A DNA stretch of 64,000 nucleotides, from the NCBI GenBank assembly GCA_016490735.1, contig JAEMWC010000001.1:2146001-2210000 (forward strand), read 5' to 3'. The position numbers and the translations under genes are program-made. The DNA comes from Pachyseris speciosa (Eukaryota > Cnidaria > Anthozoa > Scleractinia > Pachyseridae). This document shows, in pieces, positions 30,552-43,500 of the stretch. Each line of letters opens with the position of its first letter. The stretch's first letter is position 1. The notes under the pieces are model-generated. The model did not search any database, was not told the DNA's origin, and saw only the letters and a program-made list of their open reading frames with translations.

Positions 30552-33500
30552 TCAGCTTCCTCCGTCATCAGCGTTTGAGCTCTCATTACCTGAAGAAGTG
30601 TCAGTCTGAATTGCAATGCTCTCTGAGGAGTTGCGTGATTCTATGCTACAGTCATCACCATTAGATCCACTGTCACCATTGTAAGGGTTTGCAGTCCCCT
30701 GCCCTGCAAGATCTTTGCGTAACCCATTGAACAGAGGAAATCCCATAGCAGCAGGTGCTTGATACCCATAGGGTGGCATACCTGGATGAAAATATGGAAA
30801 TGGCAAACCAAAGCCACTAGGTACTTGAGGCGACATGCCAAACACTCCAGCACCTGGTGGGATGCTTGGAAATGGCATTTGCCCGGTGCCATTAAATGCT
30901 GTTGCTTGAGGTACGGGTAGTGGAATATTGGGATGCAAGACAACTGGAATGTAGTGAGTGCCTGCTGGATGGAGTGCATATGTTGGCATGGTATAAGGAG
31001 GTGGCAGAAAAGGTGTGCGCAGTGGAATGTTGCTTCCTTGAGGAAGCATGGATGGGAATGGATGTGTAGGATGACTGCTTGAATCTCCATTTCTGTTTGT
31101 ATTCCCATTACTGCCAGTTGTCCCGTTACCATTTTCAGCTTCCTTTACTGAATTGCCTGGGATCTCAGACAAATCATCATCCAGACATATGGCTGAGTCA
31201 CTTTGGTTTTCCCTTGAATTGTCTGAACTGTTCTCATTATCACTGCTGTTAGAGGTGAGGTTCCCATTGCTGCTTCTGCTAGGTGTTGCCTTGCTTCCAC
31301 TGCAGCTGCTGCTGTGATGTCCATGTCTGGCTCTCTTGGCCTTCCCTCCACCACCACTTCCACTGCGCTCTCCTGTGCTTGAAGATGTGGATGATGACGA
31401 TGATGTAGTACCTGGGAAGCTTCGTTTGGATGTAGGACGTTTTCCACTCTCTGTGTTCACCTTGCCTTTAGATGAAATTTCAGAACTAGATTCGTCCATC
31501 AACTGTATCTGGTGACGTAAGTGAGCCATAAGCCTCTGGAAACATGGTTGCTGCATATCCATGGCTTCCACATTGACCAGGAAGCGGAAAACTTCTTCTG
31601 TGCAGTCTTTGTAACCTCCTCCAAAGTGATTCACTGGTTTGACGTCTGCATCCCCACTATCCTTTTCAGCTGTATCAGGCTCCGCTGTCTGGACTGAAAA
31701 TTTGTTATACCGTGTGAGAAACATTTTTGGTGAACTAGCAATTTGGTACATAGTGGGAAAACATTGGTTTAATCCTTTTTGTTTGTTTTTCTTTTGCTAG
31801 TTTATGGACCAAGCAGCTAAGATAATGGTAATGACAACATATGACAGTGATAATGTAGTGATAATGAAATTTCCTTGAAATGATCACACAAGCTAGTTCA
31901 ACAAAGGTTTTAATGTAAGATTACCGTATTTAGTCAATTAAGCACCAATGGCGTTTGTTAAATTTTTCACAACTTAGGTACAGCGCTTATTTGGGGGCAA
32001 TGAATATTTTTGTTCTATTCCCCAAATGAGCGCTGTGTCTAGGAATGTGGCATTCATTTAGAAGCAGCACTTATTAAAGTTTTTTGTGTCAGATGCAGTG
32101 CTTATTCGAGGGTGGCACTCTAATAGGGGTGTCACTTAATCAAGTAAATAGAGTATGTTCAAATTGTTATATAGTGATTGTCAACCAGATAATAATAATT
32201 TGAACATACTGTATTTACTTGATTAAGTGCTGCCCCTATTAAAGTGCCGCATCTGACAGCAAAAATTTTAATAAAACGCTACTTCCAAATGAATCTACAC
32301 TGAGACTGTAAAATAATAATAGAAAATCTATGGACTGATACTGAATTTTATCCTAACCTTTCTTGAACTCTTTGTCTTGTTGTTTGTTGAGCCGACTTTG
32401 AAGGGACTTCAAATAGTCTACTGTTAGCTCCAGAATCTCTGCTTTCTCAAGCTTTCCAGACCCCTGCACCAAGAAAAGACATTTTTAGACAAAAGTAAAC
32501 ATATCCTGACAGAAGTTTAGGATTCAGCTGTACATATGTTCATAGTAAATATTCAGCTGAACAAATGTCTAACCCAGGATTTGTACAATTTGAGGCAATT
32601 ATGGGGAAATTTTGTAAAGCTGAAGTTAAGGAAAACCTTTAAGACCTTGTTTTTTAGTTAATCATCCCACCTGTTATTCTTTTTTTGAGCAAAGTTGGCA
32701 CAAAGCCATGAGGCAAATGCTAGCTGGGTTAATTTTGAACTGTGAAATGTTAATTTTGAAATGCCTCCTGTTCTATATTTCAGTAGATATGGTATATTTG
32801 AAGGATACACTCAGTACAACAGGAAGCATGTACAATGACTTATTCCAAAATTGTTCCTAAAGGCACCATATTATCGTCAGGAAATATGGACCAGGGACCA
32901 GCTGCAGCTATCAAATACATCCTGTTGCAATACACCTTATTCCAAAATGGTGGCCAATTTATTATTCTTTGTTTGCATGTTGATTAGGCCTCTTTGCCTC
33001 CTTTTCACTTCAAAATTCTTTTGTATTTGTACATGTTGACAAGGCAAAGAGGGCTAATTAACATGCAGACAAGAGAATAAAAAATTGTCTGCCATTTTGG
33101 AATAAGGTGTATGTTGATTCATATCAAATTTCACATATTAAAATAACATTGTAAAACTCTGTGCAGATTGCAGACTTTAAGTCACCTGTTTTCCATTGGT
33201 TTGTGCTGGTAACAGTTGGGATAGCTCTCCTAGTGATGTGTTAATACGATCACGTCGCCTCTTTTCTATCACTTTATGGGAGCACTCGGACTGCAAAGAG
33301 ACAAAAACTGTTTTATCACTTATTTACCAGACCAAACAATGAAAGACTCGCTGTCTTAGTAAGTACCTTCAGCCTGTTTTGTCATATTTAAAAGAGACAC
33401 TTTTTACTTGGGCTATGAGGCCATGAGTTCATGAGTCAAAATTCTTAAGAGAATGATCTTTCAGACTGAAACATAAACGCTCAAATATCCCACATCCACA

Positions 33501-34371
33501 TGAAATTCTGCCAAGATGTCCAACATCCAGTAATGATCAGTTTGAGATGAAACGGGAAAATTTAAAAATCACTAGCAAACTTGAAAAACGCATTATTTAC
33601 TCAATTTCTCTTTGCATTGGGCCAGCTTTAGCTTAAACAGACTTTTGGGGGGTTAACAATTTGGCCTCAACTTGTACCCCTCCATAACTTCAAGCAACCC
33701 AGGCTGTTCACGTGAGTGACTTCATTCATATGAGGTTGACAGGGGGGGTTGGTGTTTGAAAAGTCCGCCAGACTGAGTTGAGAAACGTGATATGCCATGC
33801 CAAGGGGTAGGGGGAGATAAATCGTAAAATCGAAGTAACATACTGTTCTTTGCACCTTCGTAAATTTGCTTGGGCATTCTTGGTCAGGTTGTCATTTTCT
33901 GTTACTCTGGAAACTTTTTCAGGAGCACCAGAGTCACAGAAACTCGGGACAAATACAATTTTCCCCACAGCGAGCATCCTAGGTTTTGAGGAAGTGCAGA
34001 AGTAGTGTTTTTTTCTTGTTTTAGAATTTTACTCAGTAGTTGATTATGATCATCTAATAGTAGATTATGATCGTCAAGGTTCGTATTTTACGTTGCCCAA
34101 TCTATAGACGAAAATTCTAGCTTACCCCTCGGTCTTTCTTCTTCACCGACATCGACTCGCCACCCTCACTGGCAGAACAAATAGACTGATCCCCATCTTC
34201 CATGACAACAACATCAGGTCGCTTCGATTTCGAGTCAGCTTTAAGTATGTTTATCACATTTACTTCTTGACTTTTCTGAGGTGTCGTCGAACCAAACATT
34301 CGTTGAGAAAATTCATTCGAGGCATTGGAATTTGCGCAACTGTCTGTTGTTCCAGGTCTCTGCATTACCAC
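30552..34371 (-). CDS. HELT: bHLH-Orange transcriptional repressor, HELT/Hey/clockwork-orange-like
   Basis: Four exons join in frame: 34371-34126, 33290-33186, 32463-32358 and 31693-30552, giving about 532 residues. The exon 2/3 junction completes a bHLH domain: basic region [13 protein letters not shown], loop, then [19 protein letters not shown]. The glutamate and double arginines for E-box contact are present, and the Hes-type proline in the basic region is absent, as in Hey/HELT proteins. Exon 4 opens with an Orange domain ([18 protein letters not shown]), then a serine-rich basic stretch and a long proline/glycine-rich region. There is no WRPW or YRPW end; the C-terminus is serine/aspartate-rich. 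Family members are nuclear repressors; cnidarian HELT/cwo-like genes have been discussed as clock components. The exact subfamily is uncertain. Confidence 0.9.
31922..32300. mobile_element. Two TACCRTATTT-type MITE copies head to head
   Basis: One copy (31922-32155) has ends TACCGTATTTAGTCAATTAA and, inverted, TACTCTATTTACTTGATTAA. A truncated second copy (32207-32300) runs the other way. The spacer is palindromic too (AGTATGTTCAAATTGTTAT mirrored by ATAATAATTTGAACATACT). It lies in the third intron of the HELT-like gene. Confidence 0.65.
32931..33111. mobile_element. Short palindromic MITE
   Basis: The ends are TACACCTTATTCCAAAATGG and its mirror CCATTTTGGAATAAGGTGTA. The inner parts (GTTGATTAGGCCTCTTTGCC and its counterpart) also pair. 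It lies in HELT intron 2. Confidence 0.75.
33709..33714. promoter_or_regulatory. CACGTG E-box in HELT intron 1
   Basis: A palindromic E-box lies in the first intron of a gene whose own product belongs to an E-box-binding family. A six-base match can occur by chance. Confidence 0.2.
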
Positions 34372-36761
34372 TTCGTTTCGAAAGAGGCGAGTAGTGTGAC
34401 CACGTTATTTGACTGAACTCGAAGTAGTCGGGTTTCTTTTTCGAATTTCCAGAGTATTTTGGCACAGTTTCTTGTTGAAATACCAGATATTTCGAGACGT
34501 AACCAACCATCGAAAAGAAGCAGCCAGCTTCACTCCGCGAAACAGAAGGAAAACGTTTTTCCGAAAAACACGAGACTGAAAATCTTGCACGAGAGTTTTG
34601 TTATATAACATCGCGGACAAGCTGTTACAAAAGGAACGAGGGACGCATGATAAACAACCCGTTCTCTCGATTTGAGGCAATTTCACCAGTATTTATGGAT
34701 TTGGAACAAATAATCTATCTTTCTCAAGTTGGATACACTGCATTTACGAAGTTACGTTTGAAATTTAGTTTAAAACTCGACTTTTTGGTTTAACATGATT
34801 TAGGTTCCGGTCTGCGTGACTGAAAATCTCGTGTCTTCAAGAGCTTTGTTTTGGAGCCCAATCCCCGAAACGGAAACCACGGTCACTCGTGATTTTCCAT
34901 GACATAAATAACTCGACTCTTCGCTCAACCATGTCTCCCCGACTCCGCGACAAATAAGGAGAAAAAACGCAAAAATAAAGAAATGAATTTTAGTGAAATT
35001 CAATTCATACTTGAAAAAGAAGAAGAAGAATTTTCCAAAGATGGTGTGCCTTTCTGCGAAAAAACTATAAGCTTGAGAAATTATTTGATTTCCACGTTAA
35101 GCTTATATGATGTTTATATTTTTTATTTGCTTGAAATTACGTAAATGAGAGGAACTAAATCATTAAATTAACTAGTACACCAAACAAACATGCCAGGACA
35201 ACAAACTTGCTGTGTGTGTTGGTAAAGAAAAAATAGGTTTGTGTTTCTTTAGTACGAAAGAAGGCAATGAAGTTACGTGTTTCTTGTTTTCGTTCTTTTC
35301 ACGTGTGACACGTGACATGTCTCTTGTGGAAAGCGTCCAGATGTCGGGGAGCAACAATACCCAGTGTTGCGTAAAACTCAAGAGTACAGGCTGTAGACTC
35401 ATGAAACTTCGAGAATATAGAAAGACAAAACAGCAAACTTCTACCTTAGTCTTTTAGTGGCGATTTTACACAAAATTCATTTTTTGGGATGATTTAAGGA
35501 GCCATTTGGTAACGTTCAAATCGACAAAAAGTGATACAAAACTATTTAAAGACTTCAGCTTTAATTTTCATACAGAGCCCTTGCCATTTACTTGTTGGTG
35601 GATTGACAGGTGACTCCCTCGGAGTTGTGACATCAAATGTGCTGTAATTTTAAGCCTCAAACCGGGGCACTGAAAACGAATGTTTTTGGTGCGCCGTGGC
35701 TAGATGGAGAATTCAAGCCGAGCGCGGTTTGCGCTGGAGCAATGGGTTTTTCACTTACCAAACTTGGGTACAATGTGTTGTCTATTGTGTTTCTAAAGGC
35801 CGAGCAAACTGCTTCAACATTTGCTTCAACATCCGTTCGATTTTGTTGCACCCTGTTGAACGCCGAGGTGGCAAACGGTTTCAACACAACGTCAACATTT
35901 GATTCAACAAAACTTCACGGTATTCAGTGTTATTTATGAAATTGGTAAAAAATATATTTGAAGAAAACACTTTTTGAGAGCCAAATGATAACGAGTTGTT
36001 TTTTTCTACTGTTCAAGTGAGGAAATTTTATTGGAAAATCGTTCCTTATTTTGCCCTCAAACTCGAAACTTTTCCCCCAATACAAATCCTAATATAATTT
36101 CGCAATTACGGAAAGCTCAACGTTACAAAGGTCAACACAAATCGTACTGGTTGCGCTACCTGTGGTATGGCAATGTGTACTTCGTTTGGGCGTCTGAATT
36201 GTGAAAACAGGAGTGAAGCACGACATTAATTGTTATTGTACTCCACTACCTTTGAGATCAATAATTAAACCTTGACTTTGTTGTTGGCTTTTTAGCAGAA
36301 ATTCTGTGTCCAACATAAAAGACATAAAAGGAACAATGACAAACCATTGATTAATTAAAAGAAACTTTAGTAGGGGGGTCTAAGTCCACGGGAAGACCAA
36401 ATTCGCCGACACTGGAGCACGCACGATCGCGCGGAGTGCAGAAAGACGTTCGTGTGTAGCGTTTCGCTCTTTGACCCCGTGAAAACTGGGATGAGAGCAA
36501 AGGTTGGGAAGAGGGAAGTGGAGAATTTTCGAAAACCCGACGGGAACACTTGGTCCGCGAGGATGCAGGTGCCCTTCATTTCACTTTGCAGAGCTTCAAG
36601 GCCAAGGGATACTCCCTTACATGCCGGCCCTATTAGCCTGTTCTAGGCTCTAAGATACTCGGCCCCTCGGCTAGTACCCACTCGTTTTTTCTTCCCTGGT
36701 CTCTTGGTTACCTGGGTATTCGTTCCGCTGGCATTTCTCGGTGTTTTTATTGACTCTGCAG
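34372..36761. other. Upstream region of the HELT-like gene, mostly unassigned
   Basis: The 5' UTR and promoter of the minus-strand HELT-like gene should lie here. The only clear motif is the E-box pair at 35300-35314. Around 35800-35910 there is a repetitive TTCAACATTTG / TTGAAC segment that encodes nothing, and 36365-36650 is GC-richer, unlike its neighbours, without a recognisable product. Confidence 0.4.
35300..35314. promoter_or_regulatory. Tandem CACGTG E-boxes upstream of the HELT-like gene
   Basis: Two perfect CACGTG boxes are separated by TGA, about 930 bp upstream of the HELT-like start codon. Tandem E-boxes bind bHLH(-PAS) dimers such as CLOCK:CYCLE in animal clock genes, though usually with a wider gap. 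The site could serve feedback by the HELT-like protein itself. Functional use is inference. Confidence 0.35.
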
Positions 36762-36991
36762 GGGCCCGTTTCTCGAAGCTCCCGGTAATTACCGGGCCCA
36801 TTAAGCTGTTTTGTTTTTCATTCCAAATGGGAGTTTCTAAAGTTTTGAAAATTTTGCAGTTAAGTTATCAGCTAAAGAAACAAAATGCACTTCATTAGAG
36901 GTCAGAACACACCCCATTTTTCTTGAGATTTTTTATTTCAAAATGCGGTTTCGGGCCCGTCAAGTTACCGACACTTTTGAGAAACGGGCCA
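36762..36991. mobile_element. MITE with GGGCCC-type ends, copy 1
   Basis: GGGGCCCGTTTCTCGAAGCT at the left faces GAGAAACGGGCC at the right. It is about 85-90% like 42013-42242 over the full length, including CCCGGTAATTACCGGGCC near the left end. Confidence 0.75.
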
Positions 36992-37051
36992 CTGGTATTT
37001 GCGTTGCAAGTGGCCTTAAACCAGCAATCTTCAGAAAGTCAAGAACTTAAA

Positions 37052-37258
37052 GCCTGGTTTTCACTAGCGACATAAGCACAAGCGCAAGCATAAGAAGCTT
37101 ATGCCAAGTGAAAACGACACTACGCAAGCATAAGCGCAAGCACAAGGAAAAGGAAAAATTTTGATCCTTGCGCTTGTGCTTGCGCTTATGCTTGCGTTAA
37201 GCCCGTTTTCACAATGAAATAAGCGCTCTTGTGCTTGCGTCGCTAGTGAAAACCAGGC
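37052..37258. mobile_element. Palindromic MITE with GCCTGGTTTTCACTAGCGAC ends
   Basis: The ends are perfect mirrors. The interior is built of repeats of AAGCGCAAGCA/TGCTTGCGCTT in both directions. It is non-coding. Confidence 0.75.
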
Positions 37259-37591
37259 GTAAAAGTTTATGGTAAATTCATGTACAACTAACTTTGGGGT
37301 TGTTCTTCAGAATCGCTCAACTAGTCTTGTCTAAATATCTTTCAAAATAACCCCCAAAAGTACTGCTTCATCCAGTTGCTCGTGTTATGCTCTATTTTCC
37401 AGTGCAACGCACGCCAGCTTTACAACCACAAACAGCAGACGTGGCATTTTCGATCTGCAGCTAGCTCTGAAATTTCCTACAGGTTGTAGCAATGTTTAAA
37501 TCGTGTGAATAAAAATTAAATCCTGTGCTTGTTTGGAGAAAACCCTTATTTTCTGCCGGGCAATTGGAAACCACAGTTCTTCACCATAGTG

Positions 37592-40500
37592 TTACCGCAT
37601 TGTGTAAGCGGTGATGGTAATATCAGTGTCTTTGAAAACGTCTTCGATGATTTGTTTTACTACAGGCCAGTCTAGTCTGTCCTCTCCCGTCCCCAGACGG
37701 GGCATTGCCAACTGGTCGACTCCATTCTCTTGACAGTGTTCCCTTAAATCCTGTATACACGAGCGCATGGACGAGGGCGTGGCAGCATCCCACCAGTTTT
37801 GCCTTGTCACCTATCGGTTAAAAAAAAAAAAAGAAAAATTGGTGCGCAAGATCAAGTTTAATAATTCAGTAATAATTTAAACTGATATTGCGCATTATGC
37901 ATGCAATGATCTGATGTGCACTACAATACTTGAAAGCCTCTTGAAAATATAACCTAAAATATAAAATACACCAAGGCTAAAATAAAACAATTAAAACCCT
38001 GGAACAACTTAAAGTGCATATGAAGCGAAATTTTTCATTAGCTTGTTTGAAAGAGCTTTCACAATGATGAAGAACGGCGTTTATTTTATTGTGATAGCAC
38101 TCTGGTTGCCAAGTTATTCAAGATTTTGATTTATGCAAATTAGAGGACTTGTGACGTTAAAATGGAATAGAACTTAAGACTATATACATGGCGTCTTCAG
38201 TTAAATTATAAACATCAGCACTTGAAAAAAAGTGCACTGCGAGTAGTCTCTAATCTCGGCGATGGATTGTGGGGCGGGAGAAACACACACGCGCGCGCGC
38301 GCGAAATGGCGTGGAGACGCGACGTGAGGGGAGCGCCGAAAATAACCATTTCACAATCCATCGCCGAACTTAGAGACTACTCGCAGTCTACTGGAAAGTA
38401 TTGTTCTGTAGGCTCCATTTGAATAGTAAAACGTAGGATTTCAACCACAGACTCAAAAGGTAGAATCACCTCTTACAGCAATAATCAGTACCACAGGAAA
38501 GTATTGTTCTGTAGCTGCCAATTGCAGGGTCATACTTTAGGATTTCATTCACAGACTCAAAAGGTAGAACCAACTTGAACGGCAAAATAACCAGTACCAC
38601 AGGAAGGATTTGATTTGTATAGCTTTCACTTGAATGTCACGCTTCAGGATTTTATCCACATGCTAAAAAGATTTACAAGTATAATAAACAGAACCTCAGG
38701 AAAGAACTGCTCAGCATATTTCACTTGAAGGGTCACACTTAGGATTTCAGCCCGGGGGGGTACTTGGCTCAATTTTTGCTGGGTATGTGCCGCTGGCCTC
38801 TCAGAACCCCTACCCCGTTATAGTCTATTCTGTGGCAAATTATAGACGCCATCTTAGTCACTTTTTGGCAAACTGAATGTAATTTTCGTGATCCCAACTT
38901 AAATGAATAAGTTGCGGTAACATTCTTACAAAGCCTCTCAAGTAGGTCATCCTAAAATGAACCACTTGGTGCGGAAGTGCTAATGATGACGATGAACTTT
39001 AAAGCAGCCACTACTTCTGCTTGTATGATTCTGAAACACACAAATTCAGAGATAACCCCATTTACTGACTATTCCATAACTTACCAAGTGATAAATAAAG
39101 CTTGTTTCATTCCTCTTTGACACTGCAACGTGACCTACTCTTCTTTCTACAAGTATTCGAAAGGAAGTAAGTACGAGAGGGGTGAAATTGTAGACACTGC
39201 AGCAGAACTAAAACTTTATCATCATATCATGGTGGAGAGTGGGGAGCCAAAAAAAGGGGGTTAAAATGTTTATATAAGGCCGATTTAAATGAAATTTGTT
39301 CAGTGTAAGCGACATTCTGACAACAAGCCTGCAATACAAAATTTTGCCTGCAAGTCAAACACAACCTCATTATGATTGTCACACACAACACAAAGATGTT
39401 CAAAGATTTAGAGTGCTGCTTTAAAAGCTGGCTTCAGTTCACTGAACAGCAGCCGCAGAAGCCAAACTAGTTTTCTCAATTAGTGGTGTAAGAATGAAAT
39501 GTGTGTTAGAAGAAAATTCTGCTTCTCAGAAGCAACAGTTGAGAATGGTTTATGCCCAAGTCAAAATCTTGTTGTTTTCCAGATCTAGATATTATTTTAC
39601 TTCTGAAACACATGAAACAATGTTTCCACAACAATCATTTTTCCTAATTTAGCCAGGCCTTAAGAGTGAAATATCTAATTCTGGTAAATTCAGTGTTAAT
39701 AGCGACCTTCAGATCAGACTACGAGTACGAGATTGAGTACGAGTACGACTTTCAAATTTCAAAACAGTTGCGTTCTCAGAGGCCACGCTCCTCAGTGTTG
39801 TTGAACAGAATAGAATGAGGCTCTAGGAACGTGAGTTGGTGTCATATATGATAATCTAAGCTTGCGACTGGTAACTAAAAAGTCGTACTCGTACTTGATC
39901 TCGTACTCGTAGTCCGATCTGAAGGTCGCTACTAGAGAGCTTAAGCAACGACGACGGCAACGGCAAAGGCAGCATAAACGTCATTTCAAAATTTAACTTC
40001 TCGTTATTGTAACTCTCGCGATTTTTCCAACTTGTTTAACTTGTGATATGCTGGCGACCTATCCTGGAGCTAAATTAGTAAAAACGGCTTTGAAATTGGG
40101 AAAAAGAAAGAAGAGTTCACCGTCATACGCTCACGTTCTCCAGAAAACCTAAAATTTGGTCATTTTACGTTGCTGTTTCGCTGACTTAGATTTTACACAA
40201 TAGTTACTAGTAAATGTCCGGCACCCTGGATTTTAAAGGTTCAGAGTTTTGGGCTCCCATAAATGTTTCTTAGAGCACAGTCATGTCTGTGACCTTACAG
40301 GACCACATTTCTTTTAGGTTTCAACAACTGAAGTTGCTGAAACAAGGTATTAGTTCTTGTTTCTTCATCTTAAATTTACACGATTTATTTTTCACAGAAA
40401 TATATGCTAAAACTACATAGCAGCTATGTCCAAAATTATACAAAGGTGAAAATGTCGCTTACACCAGTTCAGGTAGTCATATACAAAATTAGCCTGCTAC

Positions 40501-43500
40501 ATCACAATTCAATGTTGATTAAAATCGTCACAATGCGAGAGGGAGGCATGACTCCTTAAATCCCAGATTACTCAAAAACTGGCCAATTACAACCTGTAAC
40601 GTATTAATTTTGTGCTGTTATAGGTTAAATTTGAACTTGGGCTAATTTTGATTTAACCTAGGTCAAAATGAAATTCTGTTGACAGTCTTCTTTCGCCGAT
40701 CAACGGCATCATCAGGGATGAGAAAATATTCCGCGCGTGCTATATATATGCAAAGAAGGTGTAGGGTGAAATGTGTAAAAGATGTGACGTGTGTATGCAA
40801 GCTTACACAAGATTTGCAAGATTATGTCTACGAAGAAATGCAGTATACCAGCTCACGTGTAACAGCTGCGGTCAACAATACATTGGTAGCACCACACGCT
40901 TCATCCATGACCGCGTGAAAGAACATATCAATAACGCAAACTCCTCTGTTAAAAAACACATCCATTCCTGCCAGAACTACAAAGGCATTGAGGTCAAGAT
41001 AATCATGAGTGAAAACGACCCCGCTAATCTACGCCTCTATGAAGCATTTTATATTAGAAAGTACAAGCCCACACTCAATATATATAGCACGCGCGGAATA
41101 TTTTCTCATCCCTGATGATGCCGTTGATCGGCGAAAGCTTGGATTTTAGTTTTTACTTTTAAACAGCAGTTTTAGGCCTCAATCGAACATTTTATACATA
41201 TTTTAATCATGCTGCTGAAGGACAACATGAACAGATTATTAAAATCTGTTGATCAAACAGAATTTTTGTTCCCTTCAAAACAGATGAACAACATTTGCTT
41301 TGACAGCAAAAGGTTTGCCTTTAATATTTTCACTTTCTTCACAACTTTTTGCTTGTTTCCATTTTATCAAAATGATGAAATTTGAAGACAGGGTAATATG
41401 GTTAGACTGTGAGAAATCTTTTTCATTGGTTTTTACTTTCCAGTCTCACGTTAAGTTCTAAGCCTTTCATACAGTATTTCATTTTTTAAGTGGAAATTAT
41501 TTCTTGTCAAACTATCCCAAAGCAAAAAAGGCCACTTGACAGCTTTTTCACTTTTATTTTGTAAAAAGTCATGATAATATTGAAACATTTTTAGGTGTCC
41601 TCAATTAGCAGAAATGCCAAATCTTATCGACACACATAAAAAGTTATTTTCACTGCATTTCATATAAATTAATTATATTAACACTATTCACTCAACCTTG
41701 TTTCTTTAGCTCCTCAAAACCATCACATATCTTTTTAAATGCTGGAGTAATGCCTCCACTCATGCGCATGTCAGCACTCACACAGTGCACCATGGAAGAG
41801 TTCGGAGGAGTAGACATAACAACCTTTGTCCACCCTCGTGCTTCAAACAACTTAAATTGACCTCTTTCCTGTGTGACAAACAGACATTAACTAGGATCAC
41901 ATCTCTGAAACATTGAAAGATGTAATTTTTTCTCCAGTGATACATGCAAATTGGAAAAATATTCTGAGTTGGATGTCCAACTACTAGTTCAAATGCTCAA
42001 CCACTGGAAACAGGGGCCTGTTTCATGAAGCTCCCGGTAATTACCGGGCCTGTTAAGCTGCTTGTTTTCCATTCCAGATGGGAGTTTCAAAAGTTTTGAA
42101 AATTATACAGTACAGTTATCAGCTAAAGAAACAAAATTGACTTTATTAGAGGTCAGAACACACCCTACTTTTCTTGAGATTTTGATTTCACAATACGATT
42201 TCGGGCCCGTTAAGTTACCGGGACTTTCACGAAACAGGTCCCAGGAGGCTAATTAAGAGAGCAAGGCCATTAAACAAGGTCCACGTGACATTAACGCCCT
42301 GCATACTGCTAGGATCAGAATATTACCAGGTATTTGAGCATGCTGAATAAATGAAAGATGCAATTTTTCTACAGTGGCACACACATACTCAGAAAAAAGT
42401 TGAGAGTTGTCCCAACAGGAGTTGAACCTACATTGTATGCAACCTTCTGATTACAGTACTAGCTTGAATAATCTGCTACTTAGCTACAGGAGACTCATGG
42501 GCCCTAAGCCATCTTGGATACTACAAACCGTCTTTTGAGTTTTGCCCTCTTTAGTTACAGCCAGAATAATTAATGTTACAATTGGCAAAAGAAAAATTTA
42601 CAAAATGAGGAAAGGAATGCGAGAAATGATAAAATAATTAATATTATTTGAGGGAGAAATTAATAAATATCTAAAGGTGTCAAGATCCAGTAATCCCAAT
42701 TAGGGATCTATCAGTCTTTTGACATTCTTTGTGGGCTGAGCTTCATTCAGGATCTTAAATTGCATATTTTTGCTTACATGTACATTTTGAAGCAATTTCT
42801 AGTCATTAGGTTTGGTTTTGTTGTCAGTTTATAAATTTATACTCCACATGTCGCTGAAAGTGGAATCAACTTTCCCGCGAACGAATAACGCTGGTTTATT
42901 TTTCCATGCCTTACCCTCATTTGAAAAAATTAATCCTGATCCAGATTTACCAGATTTTACAAAACAAATTTGGCATAAATGTTTCTAACATGTTACCACA
43001 CCAATATGTTTGAGGCTTTTATAAAATACAAAATATTTCTCCTGTGATGTCCAAACATGACATGCATGAAAAATTATATTGGCCAACTTAACAATGCATT
43101 TTCTCAGCAACCAATGGAAATATCAAAAAAAGCTTCACATATTTAGTATGCTCAATATCCCCTGAACAATGTAGTCCAGTTTGTGTGGATGCCGTGATAA
43201 CACAAGGCCTATTAATTTGGTTTATTAAGCAAACATTCTCAGTTTTTTGTTTAAAGGCTTGCTCGTCAATAAAAGTTAATTAAGTTAGTGCAATTTTCAG
43301 ATTCTACATTTTATTAGCTTTCCAGTGATATGTAGTTTTCTGGAGTTTCTCCAAAAATAACACCAGCTGGAGGGTTTTCTAAAAGGCACCCTCATAGCTG
43401 AAGGTTTACAGAACCTTAAACTAGGTTAAAGTTGCTGTAAGGATGCCACAGGACAGTGTGGTCACCTTTGTAGGTGAATATCATGACAGTTAAATGCTAT

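Larger units (their letters stand above)
40690..41144 (+). mobile_element. Truncated Penelope-like retroelement with inverted terminal copies
   Basis: A GIY-YIG endonuclease frame (40771-41115) lies between a left inverted copy (40690-40749) and a right copy (about 41078-41137) of the same 60-bp terminal sequence. The right copy carries a complete hammerhead-type motif, and the left copy has the same core boxes on the minus strand but loses helix I at its junction. The reverse transcriptase part is missing. It sits in OARD1 intron 2. Confidence 0.75.

Noticed and set aside
30376..30664. Frames with long YIYIYI stretches
   Set aside because: Translation of the (TA)n microsatellite running into the HELT-like exon antisense.
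35637..35939. 100-codon plus-strand frame upstream of HELT, with a counterpart on the other strand
   Set aside because: Both come from a TTCAACATTTG-type dispersed repeat, which is open on both strands.
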